A DNA stretch of 64,000 nt from RYN-230 sp963770545 (GTDB lineage Bacteria; Actinomycetota; Actinomycetes; Streptosporangiales; Streptosporangiaceae). Location of the stretch: assembly GCA_963770545.1 (NCBI GenBank), contig CAVYQF010000043.1, positions 1-64,000 of the forward strand, given 5' to 3'. The notes under the pieces were generated by a model. That model worked only from the letters and a program-made list of their open reading frames with translations. It was not told the DNA's origin and searched no databases. How positions within the stretch are numbered: position 1 is the stretch's first letter; each line of letters opens with the position of its first letter. A program made the translations under genes and the position numbers. Below are positions 48,200 to 56,452 of the stretch, piece by piece.

Positions 48200-49237
48200 A
48201 TGCGGTCAGGCAGTAAGATCTGGCTTTCTGCGCGTGCGGCGCTTTATCCTTGGTGCGCGCTATTTCGCGGCAGGCTAACCCAGGGGTGGGGAAGGGGGGC
48301 CACGCGCAGGATCTGGTCACGCGACGCCGAGGAACTCGCCGCGTGCTTCACCGTGCACGCCAGGGACCTGTTCGGGTACGCCTGCGTGCTGACCGACGCC
48401 GACCGGACACTGGCCGCCGATCTGGTGCAGGCCGCGTTCGAGACGGCCACCGCAGCCTGGTGCACGTTACGCGACCTGCCCGCAGGCCAGCGCTACGACT
48501 GGTTGCAGGACACGCTGGCTGACGAGATCCAGCGCCGGACGGGCCATCCGGCTGACCGCACGTTCGTCTCCCCGGCACACCAGCGGCTCACTAAGCTGAC
48601 GATGGCCCGCTTCCGGGCGGACTACGATGCCGTGGCGGGCCTGGACCGGTTCGCGGACTGGCTGCGGGCCCAGGGAAACGGCGCACCCGCGAGCGGAACG
48701 GACGCGAACGGCGCCCCCACTAACGCTTTCCACCTGAACGCGGTATCCCCGAATAGGGGGATTAGCGGTCCGCCCGGAACGGGCGCAGCCGCCGCGCCGG
48801 GGAGTTACGGTGATTCGGTGAGTGCGCTTTACGAGGAGCACTACGCGTCGCTCGTACGGCTAGCTGCGTTGCTGGTCCACGACACGGCGACCGCGGAAGT
48901 GATCGTGCAGGATTCGTTCGTGGCCGTCGCCGCGGCGCGGCGGCGTCGCGGGCATCTCGAGGGCGCGCTGGACTTCCTCCGCCAGTCGGTGGTGGAGCGG
49001 TCCCGGTCGGGCCGGTACCGCTCATCCGCGGCCAACGGATCCGCGAAGGTTTCTGCGCCGCTGCTGGCCGCCCTCGGCGCGCTGCCCGCCCGGCAGCGTG
49101 AGGTGCTGGTCATGCGCTACTACGCCAACCTCTCCGAGCAGCAGGCCGCAGAGGCTATCGGCATCAGCCGGGCGGCGGTCCGGCGGCACGCCAGCCGGGC
49201 CGGCGCCGCGCTCCGCACCCTGCTCGACCCGAGCTGA
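48200..49237 (+). CDS. Sigma-70-like protein with two region-2 modules and one region 4
   Basis: 345 residues. Residues about 42-130 look like one sigma region 2 (ELAACFTVHARDLFGYACVL, ADLVQAAFETATAAWCTLRD). Residues about 200-270 look like another (SALYEEHYASLVRLAALLVH, AEVIVQDSFVAVAAARRR and ALDFLRQSVVERSRSGRY). Region 4 follows: LLAALGALPARQREVLVMRY with EQQAAEAIGISRAAVRRHAS. The second half alone resembles a SigE-type ECF factor. The start is uncertain: ATG 48200 has a weak ribosome site, and the first 40 residues look random. Confidence 0.7.
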   Translation: MRSGSKIWLSARAALYPWCALFRGRLTQGWGRGATRRIWSRDAEELAACFTVHARDLFGYACVLTDADRTLAADLVQAAFETATAAWCTLRDLPAGQRYDWLQDTLADEIQRRTGHPADRTFVSPAHQRLTKLTMARFRADYDAVAGLDRFADWLRAQGNGAPASGTDANGAPTNAFHLNAVSPNRGISGPPGTGAAAAPGSYGDSVSALYEEHYASLVRLAALLVHDTATAEVIVQDSFVAVAAARRRRGHLEGALDFLRQSVVERSRSGRYRSSAANGSAKVSAPLLAALGALPARQREVLVMRYYANLSEQQAAEAIGISRAAVRRHASRAGAALRTLLDPS

Positions 49238-49377
49238 GAGATGGCATCGGGGCCCGGCTGGTGTTCGTTGCGGGCCTGAAGGCGGTGCGTGCGCGGCCCG
49301 CAGACCGGAGCTGACGGCCCAGGCGCGCCGGCGGGCGGTGGGTTTGCCCGGCAGTGCCTCGGGTAGCCCGCGCTTCC

Positions 49378-49986
49378 ATGACTTCCGCTACGAAGGTGGC
49401 GCCGGCCGGCGCGCAGCACGCACGGTTCGCCGACGAGGCGCTGGTGCACATGGCGGACCTGCGCGCCGCCGCCGGGGCCATGACCCGCAACCCGCACGAC
49501 GCCGAGGACCTGGTGCAGGAGACCTACACCAAGGCCTACGCCAGCTTCGGCCAGTTCCGCGCGGGCAGCAACGCCCGGGCGTGGCTGCTGCGGATTCTCA
49601 CCAACACGTTCATCACCGGCTACCGGCGCCGCCAGCGCGAGCCGGTGCGGGTCTCGACCACGGAAGTCGAGGACGGCCAGCTCACCAGGGGCTGGGCCGG
49701 CCGCGGCGTGCCCCCCCGGTCGGCTGAGGAAGCGGCGCTGGACCGGCTGCCCGACTCGTCGGTCATCGCGGCGCTGTGGGAACTGCCGCAGGACTTCCGC
49801 ACCGCGGTCTACCTGGCCGACATGGAAGGCTTCAGCTACCGGGAGGTCGCCGACATCATGCGCTGCCCGGTCGGCACCGTGATGTCCCGGCTGCACCGGG
49901 GCCGGCGCCAGCTGCGGGGCAGACTCCGGGAGCAGGCCGCCGAGCGGGGCATCGTCCCGCATCCGCGCTACTGCCCTGGACGGTAA
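49378..49986 (+). CDS. SigR-like ECF sigma factor
   Basis: 202 residues. Region 2: HMADLRAAAGAMTRNPHDAE, DLVQETYTKAYASFGQFRAG and NARAWLLRILTNTFITGYRR, RRQREPV, the usual SigR/SigH pattern. Region 4: ALWELPQDFRTAVYLADMEG, FSYREVADIMRCPVGTVMSR and LHRGRRQLRGRL. Such factors respond to thiol-oxidative stress. No RsrA-type zinc anti-sigma gene follows. ATG 49378 is preferred; GTG 49354 is possible. Confidence 0.88.
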   Translation: MTSATKVAPAGAQHARFADEALVHMADLRAAAGAMTRNPHDAEDLVQETYTKAYASFGQFRAGSNARAWLLRILTNTFITGYRRRQREPVRVSTTEVEDGQLTRGWAGRGVPPRSAEEAALDRLPDSSVIAALWELPQDFRTAVYLADMEGFSYREVADIMRCPVGTVMSRLHRGRRQLRGRLREQAAERGIVPHPRYCPGR

Positions 49987-50121
49987 GCATTGGGCGGTCA
50001 GCAGGAGCCCTCCTGTCGGCTTGCTGCATGGGAAATGTTTAGGAGCCCTCATAAGGGCATCTCCCAAGATCAAAGCTCAGTCGGCTTCCCAAGTTCTGCC
50101 TAGCCAGAAGGAGGTCCAGGC

Positions 50122-50448
50122 ATGGGCGGTGCCGTCATACTCAACTGGGTTCTCGGAGCAATCATCGTCGTGCTTATCGTCGGCGGGGGGGTATACGCGA
50201 TCTTCCGGCACGGGAAGGCCGGCCCGAACGACCGGGAGGCCCGCCAGTACTACCAGGCCAAGGCCGACCCCAATGTCACGCCCCTGGGTGAGCATGTGCC
50301 CGCCGAACCGGTGGCCGCCGCGCACGGCCTGACCGAATCCCAGTCCCCCCGGCAAGACGCCACGCGGGACGCGAGCCAGGACGGCGGCCAGGCTAGCCCT
50401 CGGCCGTCCGGCGACCAGACGGCCGGGGCGGGCCGCGACCCGGAATGA
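50122..50448 (+). CDS. Small single-pass membrane protein
   Basis: 108 residues. One helix (residues about 5-28, VILNWVLGAIIVVLIVGGGV) and a hydrophilic, Gln/Ser/Asp-rich tail. The upstream AGAAGGAGGTCC is an almost ideal ribosome-binding site, making the start certain. I recognise no family. Confidence 0.7.
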   Translation: MGGAVILNWVLGAIIVVLIVGGGVYAIFRHGKAGPNDREARQYYQAKADPNVTPLGEHVPAEPVAAAHGLTESQSPRQDATRDASQDGGQASPRPSGDQTAGAGRDPE

Positions 50449-50495
50449 CCCGGTCTGGACCCAGGCCCAGGCTCAGGAGACGCGAGTGATGCGGG

Positions 50496-51927
50496 TCAGG
50501 AGGCGGAGCTGTCCCGGCGCCGCAGGAAGCTGATGAATTCGGCGCCCTCGCGCAGCCGCCGGCGCATCATCTCGGGGCTGCGCAGCATCTCGGCGGACAT
50601 TTCGGCGATCTTCCCGGCCCGGAAATAGAACTGCCGGTAGAAGCTCTCGACGGAATCGTAGATCTCGGTCCGGTTGAGGTTGGGGTAACTGAGGGCCGCC
50701 GCCTGTACCCCGCGCTCGTCGATCAGCGCGGCGTCGTCCTCGGGCAGCCATCCGTTCTCCCTGGCCTGCTGGTACAGGGCGGTTCCCGGATACGGGGCCG
50801 CGATCGAGACCTGCAGGGAATGCGGGTTGATCTCCTTGGCGAAACGGATCGTTTCCTGGATCGTCTCGGTGGTCTCGCCCGGCAGGCCGACGATGAAGGT
50901 GCCGTGGATGGTGATACCGAGATCGCGGCAGTCTCTGGTGAACTGGCGGGCCCGCTCGACCCGGACGCCCTTCTTGATGTTGATGAGGATCTGCTGGTTC
51001 CCGGACTCATACCCCACGAGCAGCAGGCGCAGGCCATTGTCCCGCAGAACCTTCAGCGTCTCGTAGGGGACGTTCGCTTTCGCGTTGCACGACCAGGTCA
51101 GGCCCAGTTCCCCCAGGCCGCGGGCGATCTGCTCGGCGCGCCGCCGGTCGTCGGTGAACGTGTCATCGTCGAAGAAGACTTCCTTCACCGAAGGGAACAA
51201 TTCGGCGATGCGGGCCATCTCACCCAGGACGTGCCCGGCGCTCCTGGTGCGGTAACGGTGACCGCCGACGGTCTGCGGCCACAGGCAGAACGTGCATCGT
51301 GACCGGCAGCCCCGCCCGGTGTACAGCGACACGTACGGATGCTTGAGGTAGCCGATGAAGTAGTCGTTCACATCCAGGTCGCGCTGGTACACGTCGGTGA
51401 CGTACGGCAGGCGGTCCATGTCCTCCAGGATCGGCCGGTCCGGGGTGTGCACCACCTGGCCGGCCAGGTCCCGGAACGTGACCCCCCGGACCTCGGCCAG
51501 CGGCCGGCCCTCGGCCACCTCGGCGATGGTGAAGTCGAACTCCTCGCGGGCCACGAAATCGATCGCCTCCGAGGCCAGCAGGGAGGCCTCCGGTTCCACC
51601 GCGACCTTGGCGCCGACGAACCCGAGCTTGAGGGCCGGGTTCGCCCGCTTGAGCGCCTCGGCCACACCGACGTCCCCGGCGAAGGACGGGGAACTCGTGT
51701 GCAGCACCGCCAGGTCGTACTGGCCGGCGAGCGGGAGCACATCGTCCAAGCCGAGGCCCGCGGCGGGCGCGTTCAACTAGTTTGCTGCCCGGCACGATGG
51801 CGGCCACCTGGGCCAACCAGGTCGGATACCAGAACGACCTGATCTCGCGTTTCGCCTGATAGCGCGAGCCCGCCCCGCCGTCGAACCCCTCGTACGACGG
51901 GGGGTGCAGGCACAGTGTGCGCATCAT
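50496..51927 (-). pseudogene. hpnJ: HpnJ-like hopanoid-associated radical SAM protein, one-base frameshift
   Basis: The N-part (MMRTLCLHPPSYEGFDGGAG, SRYQAKREIRSFWYPTWLAQ, VPGSKLV) and the rest (APAAGLGLDDVLPLAGQYDL, then the radical SAM cluster GRGCRSRCTFCLWPQTVGG with CxxxCxxC) match HpnJ, an enzyme for modifying the hopanoid side chain. They lie in different frames. One extra A near 51776 (GTTGAACGCG for GTTGACGCG) breaks it. C-terminal GIQAAALSYPNLN-like segments are intact. Its ATG overlaps the stop of the glycosyltransferase gene. It is either an enzyme-null allele or a sequence error. Confidence 0.8.
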
Positions 51928-53127
51928 GGATAGCCCGCCTCCCGGAAGGTAGGTACGTTCGGGCGGCCGCCGGACGGTTCCCTGGCCAGGCCGATGGAGG
52001 CCATGGCGGCCGCGAAGGCCTGGTCCCAGTCTTCGCCCGGGACGCCGGCCCGGCCGGCCGGGCCGGCCGAAGGCGGGCTGGCCGAAGGCGGGCTGGCCGA
52101 GGGCGGGCTGGCCGAGGGCGGGCTGGCCGAGGGCGGCAAGCACGCTCGCGGTGATCTCCGGCGGCCGGGGGCTGCATGCCTCGGCCCCGCCCAACTCCAG
52201 CTCGTGCTGCAGGTTTTCCCGGCCGTGGCCCGGCATCGCGTCCAGGAGGACCAGCCCGCGGCCCGCGGCCCGGGCCTCGCCGCAGGTCAGCGCCCCGGGC
52301 AGGGTCACCACCAGGTCACAGGCGCTCATCAGCTCGGCGATACGCGGGGTGAAGCCGTACGGGTGGACCCGGGGCGAAGTCGCCGCCAGGGACTCGAGCC
52401 GGGCCGCGAGGCGGCGATTCCGGCCGGCCACGGCCAGCACATCCACGCCGGCCGCGGCCAGGGCACGCGCGGCCCCCGCTACCGGACCCAGCCCCCAGCC
52501 GCCGCCCATGAGCAGGACGCACCGGGCGTGCGCCGGTATCCCGAGCGACGCCCGGGCCTCCGGGCGCGGCCGCAGGTGGGCGAAGGCGGGCCGCACCGGC
52601 GGCGGGACCACGGCGATCCGGGCCCGGGGCAGGTAGCGGCGCACTCCGGCCGCCCCGGCCGGCGAGGTGACCAGGAACAGGTCGATGCCCGGGCGGACCC
52701 ACGTGGCGTGCGGCAGGGCGTCGGGGCAGAGCACGACAGTGCGCGGCCAGGGCCGGGACCCGCCGAGTTCGGCCGCGGCGGGGACACCCGCCGCGAACAC
52801 GCTGATGACCAGGTCGGCCGGTTCGTGATCGAGTTCGCCGCGGAGCGCCGAGACCAGCCGCGGCGTGGCGGCGCGGTCCATGGCCGTGGCGACCCGGCTG
52901 CCTGCGCGCAGATGGGCGAAGTGCAGCCCGTCGAAGATCCCCGGCCGGGCCATCAGCCGGCGGAAGACCCAGTCGCCGGCCCGGCCCGCGCGCGGGCCCA
53001 GCAAGGCCATGCAGTCCAGTGTCCGGGCTGGCCAGCCGAGCCCAGCCAGACTGGCCGAGAGCACCTCGGACACGACGTCGTGGCCTAGGCCCAGGGAGCC
53101 GGAGAGGATCAACGCACGGTGCGGCAC
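51924..53127 (-). pseudogene. MGDG-synthase-like (GT28) glycosyltransferase, frameshifted in a repeat
   Basis: The N-part LILSGSLGLGHDVVSEVLSA (G-x-GH motif), VSALRGELDHEPADLVISVF and CVLLMGGGWGLGPVAGAARA, plus LPGALTCGEARAAGRGLVLL, form a monogalactosyldiacylglycerol-synthase/MurG-like glycosyltransferase. The last 30 residues (WDQAFAAAMASIGLAREPSG, then TFREAGYP) read in another frame and end with TGA overlapping the hpnJ ATG. The frame change lies in or near the 15-bp repeats at 52069-52128. It may glycosylate a lipid or hopanoid. Confidence 0.75.
52069..52128. repeat. 15-bp minisatellite in the glycosyltransferase gene
   Basis: Four tandem copies of GAAGGCGGGCTGGCC or GAGGGCGGGCTGGCC, followed by a partial fifth. 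Encodes a Gly-Gln-Pro-Ala-type linker before the C-terminal helix. Confidence 0.9.
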
Positions 53128-53400
53128 AGGTCCTGCACCTCCCCGTTCTCATTCCGGCCGGGCTGGCCGTGCACAGGACGTCGGGACGCTGGCCCTACCC
53201 GGCGCCCAGAGCGGCCAAACCGCCCGGGCGGCCAGGAGGGGCCCGGCCGCTTGGCCCGGCCAGGCGCCCGGGCCACGCGGCCGGGTGGGCGGCCGGGTGG
53301 GTGCAGCCAGCTCAGGCCACGTTTGCCGGATGTCTGCTGGGTACGTGGGGTGGATGCTCGAGCCGATCAAGGCCTGACGGTATCCAGCCGAGAACGGCGC

Positions 53401-53901
53401 ATGACCAGCCCACGGCCACCGCAGAAGGTCCCGTTCGGCCGCCGGGCCGGGGTCTGGCTGGCCTGGTGGGTCCTGCTGATGTCGTTCTGGGTGGTCCTGG
53501 ACGATTCGATCGCCACCGACGAGCTGCTGGCCGGGGCCGGAGCGGCGGCACTCGCCGCCTTCCTGGCCGAGCTGGTCACCTACCAAGCGGCCGCCCGGCC
53601 GCGGCTGAGGGGGGCATGGCTGGCCCGGTCGGTCGCGCTGCCAGCCCAGATCGCCGGGGACACCGTGATCGTGTTCGCCGCCCTGTGGCGCCGGCTGGCC
53701 CATGGCGAGGAGCCGCGCAGCGGGTTCCGGCAGCTGCCGGTGCGTTACGGCGACGACACGGCGGAGGGCCGGACCCGGCGCGCGCTGCTGATCGGCGCCA
53801 AGTCCATCGCCCCGAACTCCATCGCAGCAGGCATCGACAAGGACACCAACGCGATGATCATCCACCAGCTTGTGGTGAATGAAGGGGAGGCGGTGGAATG
53901 A
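53401..53901 (+). CDS. mrpE: Mrp-type antiporter subunit E
   Basis: 166 residues. Helix 1 is WLAWWVLLMSFWVVLDDSIA, then AGAGAAALAAFLAELVTYQA and SVALPAQIAGDTVIVFAALW. The soluble end (RRALLIGAKSIAPNSIAAGI, DKDTNAMIIHQLVV) is the MnhE/MrpE signature. It is a small subunit of a Na+/H+ or K+/H+ antiporter complex. First gene of the operon; its ATG at 53401 follows GGCGC rather than a strong ribosome site. Confidence 0.88.
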   Translation: MTSPRPPQKVPFGRRAGVWLAWWVLLMSFWVVLDDSIATDELLAGAGAAALAAFLAELVTYQAAARPRLRGAWLARSVALPAQIAGDTVIVFAALWRRLAHGEEPRSGFRQLPVRYGDDTAEGRTRRALLIGAKSIAPNSIAAGIDKDTNAMIIHQLVVNEGEAVE

Positions 53902-54149
53902 ACGGTTTCCTGATCGCGGCCCTGGCCATGCTGGTGACCGTGATCCCCTGCGGGATCGTGGTGGTGCGGGGCAAGCTCATGGACGCCGTCGTGGGCTACC
54001 AGGCCATCAGCTCCATCGTGGTCATGGTGCTGGTGCTGCTGGCCGAGGGGTTCCGCCGCTCAGGCGAGTTCGAGCTGCCAGTGCACCTGGCCCTGCTGCT
54101 GTTCGCCAGCGGGCTGGTCTTCGTCCGGTTCCTGGAGCGGTGGCTGTGA
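53898..54149 (+). CDS. mrpF: Mrp-type antiporter subunit F
   Basis: 83 residues, three helices: GFLIAALAMLVTVIPCGIVV, SSIVVMVLVLLAEGFRR and LALLLFASGLVFVRFLERWL. This is the MrpF/PhaF size and pattern. It overlaps mrpE by ATGA and mrpG by GTGA. Confidence 0.9.
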   Translation: MNGFLIAALAMLVTVIPCGIVVVRGKLMDAVVGYQAISSIVVMVLVLLAEGFRRSGEFELPVHLALLLFASGLVFVRFLERWL

Positions 54150-54481
54150 CCGTGCACGGGATCATCGCCGACGTCCTGCTGGGCCTGGCCGCGGCCGTGG
54201 TGCTCGCCTCCTCGGTGGGCATCCTGGTCATGCGGGACGCCTACCAGAAGCTGCACTACGTGACGCCCATCGCGGTCATTGCGCCAGTGATCGTCGCGCT
54301 GGCCGTCCTGGTGCAGTCGGGCTGGACCGAGAACAGCGGGGAGACCTGGCTGGCGCTGCTGTTTGTGCTGGCCGGCGCCCCGTTCCTGAGCCACGCCACG
54401 ATCAGGGCGGCCCGGATCCGGCAGAAGGGCGGCTGGCGGCCCAGCCCGGACCATGCGGACCACGGGCACCGCGATGGGTAG
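54146..54481 (+). CDS. mrpG: Mrp-type antiporter subunit G
   Basis: 111 residues, three helices with IIADVLLGLAAAVVLASSVG, ILVMRDAYQKLHYVTPIAVI (the conserved R-D-x-Y-x-K-L-H motif of MrpG) and LLFVLAGAPFLSHATIRAAR. GTG start overlapping mrpF. A basic/His tail follows the last helix. Confidence 0.9.
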   Translation: MTVHGIIADVLLGLAAAVVLASSVGILVMRDAYQKLHYVTPIAVIAPVIVALAVLVQSGWTENSGETWLALLFVLAGAPFLSHATIRAARIRQKGGWRPSPDHADHGHRDG

Positions 54482-54770
54482 TGCCCACCTCGCGGCCGTG
54501 GTCACCCCGTACACGGTTCCTGCTCCGCTGATGGACGTCTTGCAGGTCGCGCTCCTGGTCCTGGTGGCCGCGGGGGCCACCGCGGTGGTGCTGATCCGGG
54601 AGCCGGTCCGCCAGGTGATCATGCTAAGCGTTTACGGCGTGCTGCTGGCCGTGCTGTTTTTGGCCTTCCAGGCCCCCGACGTGACCCTCTCCGAGCTCTC
54701 CGTGGGCGCGGTGGCCCTGCCGATGCTGCTCCTGCTGGCCCTGGCCAAGGTGAAGAGGCGTGAGAAATGA
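54453..54770 (+). CDS. MbhD/DUF4040-like Mrp subunit
   Basis: 105 residues, three helices (VALLVLVAAGATAVVLIREP, VRQVIMLSVYGVLLAVLFLA, VGAVALPMLLLLALAKVKRR). The middle loop FQAPDVTLSELSVGAV is the MbhD/MrpA C-terminal signature. In many actinobacteria this domain is a separate gene between mrpG and mrpB, as here. ATG 54453 overlaps mrpG; ATG 54474 is an alternative. Confidence 0.85.
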   Translation: MRTTGTAMGSAHLAAVVTPYTVPAPLMDVLQVALLVLVAAGATAVVLIREPVRQVIMLSVYGVLLAVLFLAFQAPDVTLSELSVGAVALPMLLLLALAKVKRREK

Positions 54771-55528
54771 CGCCGGGCCATCGCCGCTGGATCTTCCTGG
54801 CCGCCGTGACCGGCCTGGCTGCCTTCTACCTGTGGGGCCTGGGCGGCCTGCCCGGGTTCGGCAACTACCCCGGGCCGTACGGCGACATCATCAACCGCAT
54901 CGCGGTCGCCCAGACCAACGCGACCGGGGTGGTCTCCGCGGTGAACTTCGACTACCGCGGCTTCGACACCGTGGGCGAGGAGTTCATCCTGTTCGTCGCG
55001 GCCACCGGGATGGCCGTGGTCCTGCGCCGCCTGCGCCGGGAGCGGGAACGCCACTCCGGCGACCCGACCGCGGACTGGGCGGTGCCGCCCGCCAGTGACG
55101 CCGTGCGGCTGGTGGCCCTGCTCTTCACGGGGCCGGTCGTGGTGATGGGCTGGTTCCTGGTGACCCACGCGCAGACCAGCCCGTCGGGTGGTTTCCAGGG
55201 CGGCGTGATCCTGGCCACCGCGTTCTTCCTGATCTACCTGTCCGGCCAGTTCCTGCTCTTCCGGCGGATCAGCCCCACCGACCTGACCGAGGCGGTCGAG
55301 GCGATCGGGGCAGGCGGGTTCGCCGCGGTCGGCGTCTCCGCCGTGGCCATGGGGCTGCCCTACCTCAAGAACTTCCTGCCCCTCGGCTCGACACCCGGGG
55401 CGGTGAGCTCCTCCGGGACCATCGCGCTGATCAGCTTCTTGGTGGGCCTCGAGGTGGCGGCGGCGTTCGTGCTCATCGTGGGGGAAATGGTCGAGCAGAC
55501 CCTGCTCGTCCGGCAAGGGGATCGCTGA
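54767..55528 (+). CDS. mrpB: Mrp-type antiporter subunit B (MnhB)
   Basis: 253 residues. A leader with one helix (IFLAAVTGLAAFYLWGLGGL) and an extracytoplasmic loop (YPGPYGDIINRIAVAQTNAT, NFDYRGFDTVGEEFILFVAA, where TVGEE is the MbhE/MrpA-end motif) precede the MnhB domain: ALLFTGPVVVMGWFLVTHAQ, TSPSGGFQGGVILATAFFLI. So it is a fusion of MbhE-like and MnhB parts, the normal form in this phylum. It overlaps mrpC by one base. Confidence 0.9.
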   Translation: MTPGHRRWIFLAAVTGLAAFYLWGLGGLPGFGNYPGPYGDIINRIAVAQTNATGVVSAVNFDYRGFDTVGEEFILFVAATGMAVVLRRLRRERERHSGDPTADWAVPPASDAVRLVALLFTGPVVVMGWFLVTHAQTSPSGGFQGGVILATAFFLIYLSGQFLLFRRISPTDLTEAVEAIGAGGFAAVGVSAVAMGLPYLKNFLPLGSTPGAVSSSGTIALISFLVGLEVAAAFVLIVGEMVEQTLLVRQGDR

Positions 55529-55872
55529 TGCACATCATCCCGTTCGTGGTCGTGGTCTGGATCCTGGCCGTCGGCCTGTACGGCATCGTCACCAGCCGCC
55601 ACCTGATGCACCAGATCATGTGCCTGATCGTCGTGCAGTCCTCGACTTACGTCCTGCTGCTGGGCGTGGGCTACCGGACCGGGGCGGTCGCCCCCTACTT
55701 CTACGACGTCCCCGTCCATACGCCCGCCGTCAACCCGGTGGTCCAGGCGCTCACCCTGACCGACGTGGTGGTCGAGGCCGCCGTCACCGCGCTGCTGCTG
55801 GCGCTGGCCATCCAGGCCCAGAAGCGGTTCGGCACCCTCGATCCGCAAGAGCTCGTCCAGCTCAAGGGCTGA
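55528..55872 (+). CDS. mrpC: Mrp-type antiporter subunit C (NuoK-like)
   Basis: 114 residues, three helices: IIPFVVVVWILAVGLYGIVT, CLIVVQSSTYVLLLGVGYRT and PVVQALTLTDVVVEAAVTAL. The NuoK-like glutamate lies in DVVVEAAVT. It is a membrane partner of the large MrpA/MrpD proton-translocating subunits. Confidence 0.9.
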   Translation: MHIIPFVVVVWILAVGLYGIVTSRHLMHQIMCLIVVQSSTYVLLLGVGYRTGAVAPYFYDVPVHTPAVNPVVQALTLTDVVVEAAVTALLLALAIQAQKRFGTLDPQELVQLKG

Positions 55873-55883
55873 CGGCGGCTCCC

Positions 55884-56352
55884 GTGGATCAGCTGCTGCC
55901 GCTGGCTGTCGTCCTGCCGCTGCTCGTGGCCGCGGCCATCTCCGCCCTGACCCCGCTGCTGCGCCGCCAGCAGCGCATCCTGGACTCGACCGCGATCGTG
56001 ACCAGCGCCGTGGTGGCCGGCCTGCTGGCGGTCATCATGATCCGGGTCTGGCCCGACAGCGACGACCTCGCGCTTGAGTCATCCCGGGAATGGAAGGGCA
56101 CCCTCGCCGATGAGCCTTACGCCGAGGACGTGAGCGACCCCGCGCAGGTCGGCGAGATCGGCGAGAGCATCTCCGATCGCACGTTCAGGATGCTGGCGAT
56201 GTGTCCGCCGACCCCGGCACCCATGTCCGCCGGCTCAAGGCGATGCGGGCCATGGGGCCACCGCCATCGTGGTCATGAACGTCTCCGGGGCTGACCCGAT
56301 GGGCACGCTGCGCATGTGTGGCGACCATGCGCTGCCCGCCCTGCGCGGTTGA
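55884..56352 (+). pseudogene. mrpD: mrpD start joined by deletion to the end of an LLM F420 oxidoreductase
   Basis: GTG 55884 begins a normal MrpD (LLPLAVVLPLLVAAAISALT, PLLRRQQRILDSTAIVTSAV and VAGLLAVIMIRVW). After about 56 residues it turns into the C-terminal part of a luciferase-like F420-dependent oxidoreductase (PDSDDLALESSREWKGTLAD, VSDPAQVGEIGESISDRTF). That part continues through two more frame changes (DPGTHVRRLKAMRAMG, then VVMNVSGADPMGTLRMCGDH) to 56352. More than 400 residues of MrpD, any MrpA, and most of the LLM enzyme are missing. The join is near 56052. Confidence 0.85.
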
Positions 56353-56452
56353 GAGTGTTCCAGAACCACGCGGGCAGCGTGGCGCTGGCCCGCCGCGGAC
56401 TACCCGTTCTGGTGATGCGCTGACCCGGCGGTGAGGGCAGGCTCCGGTGGTC

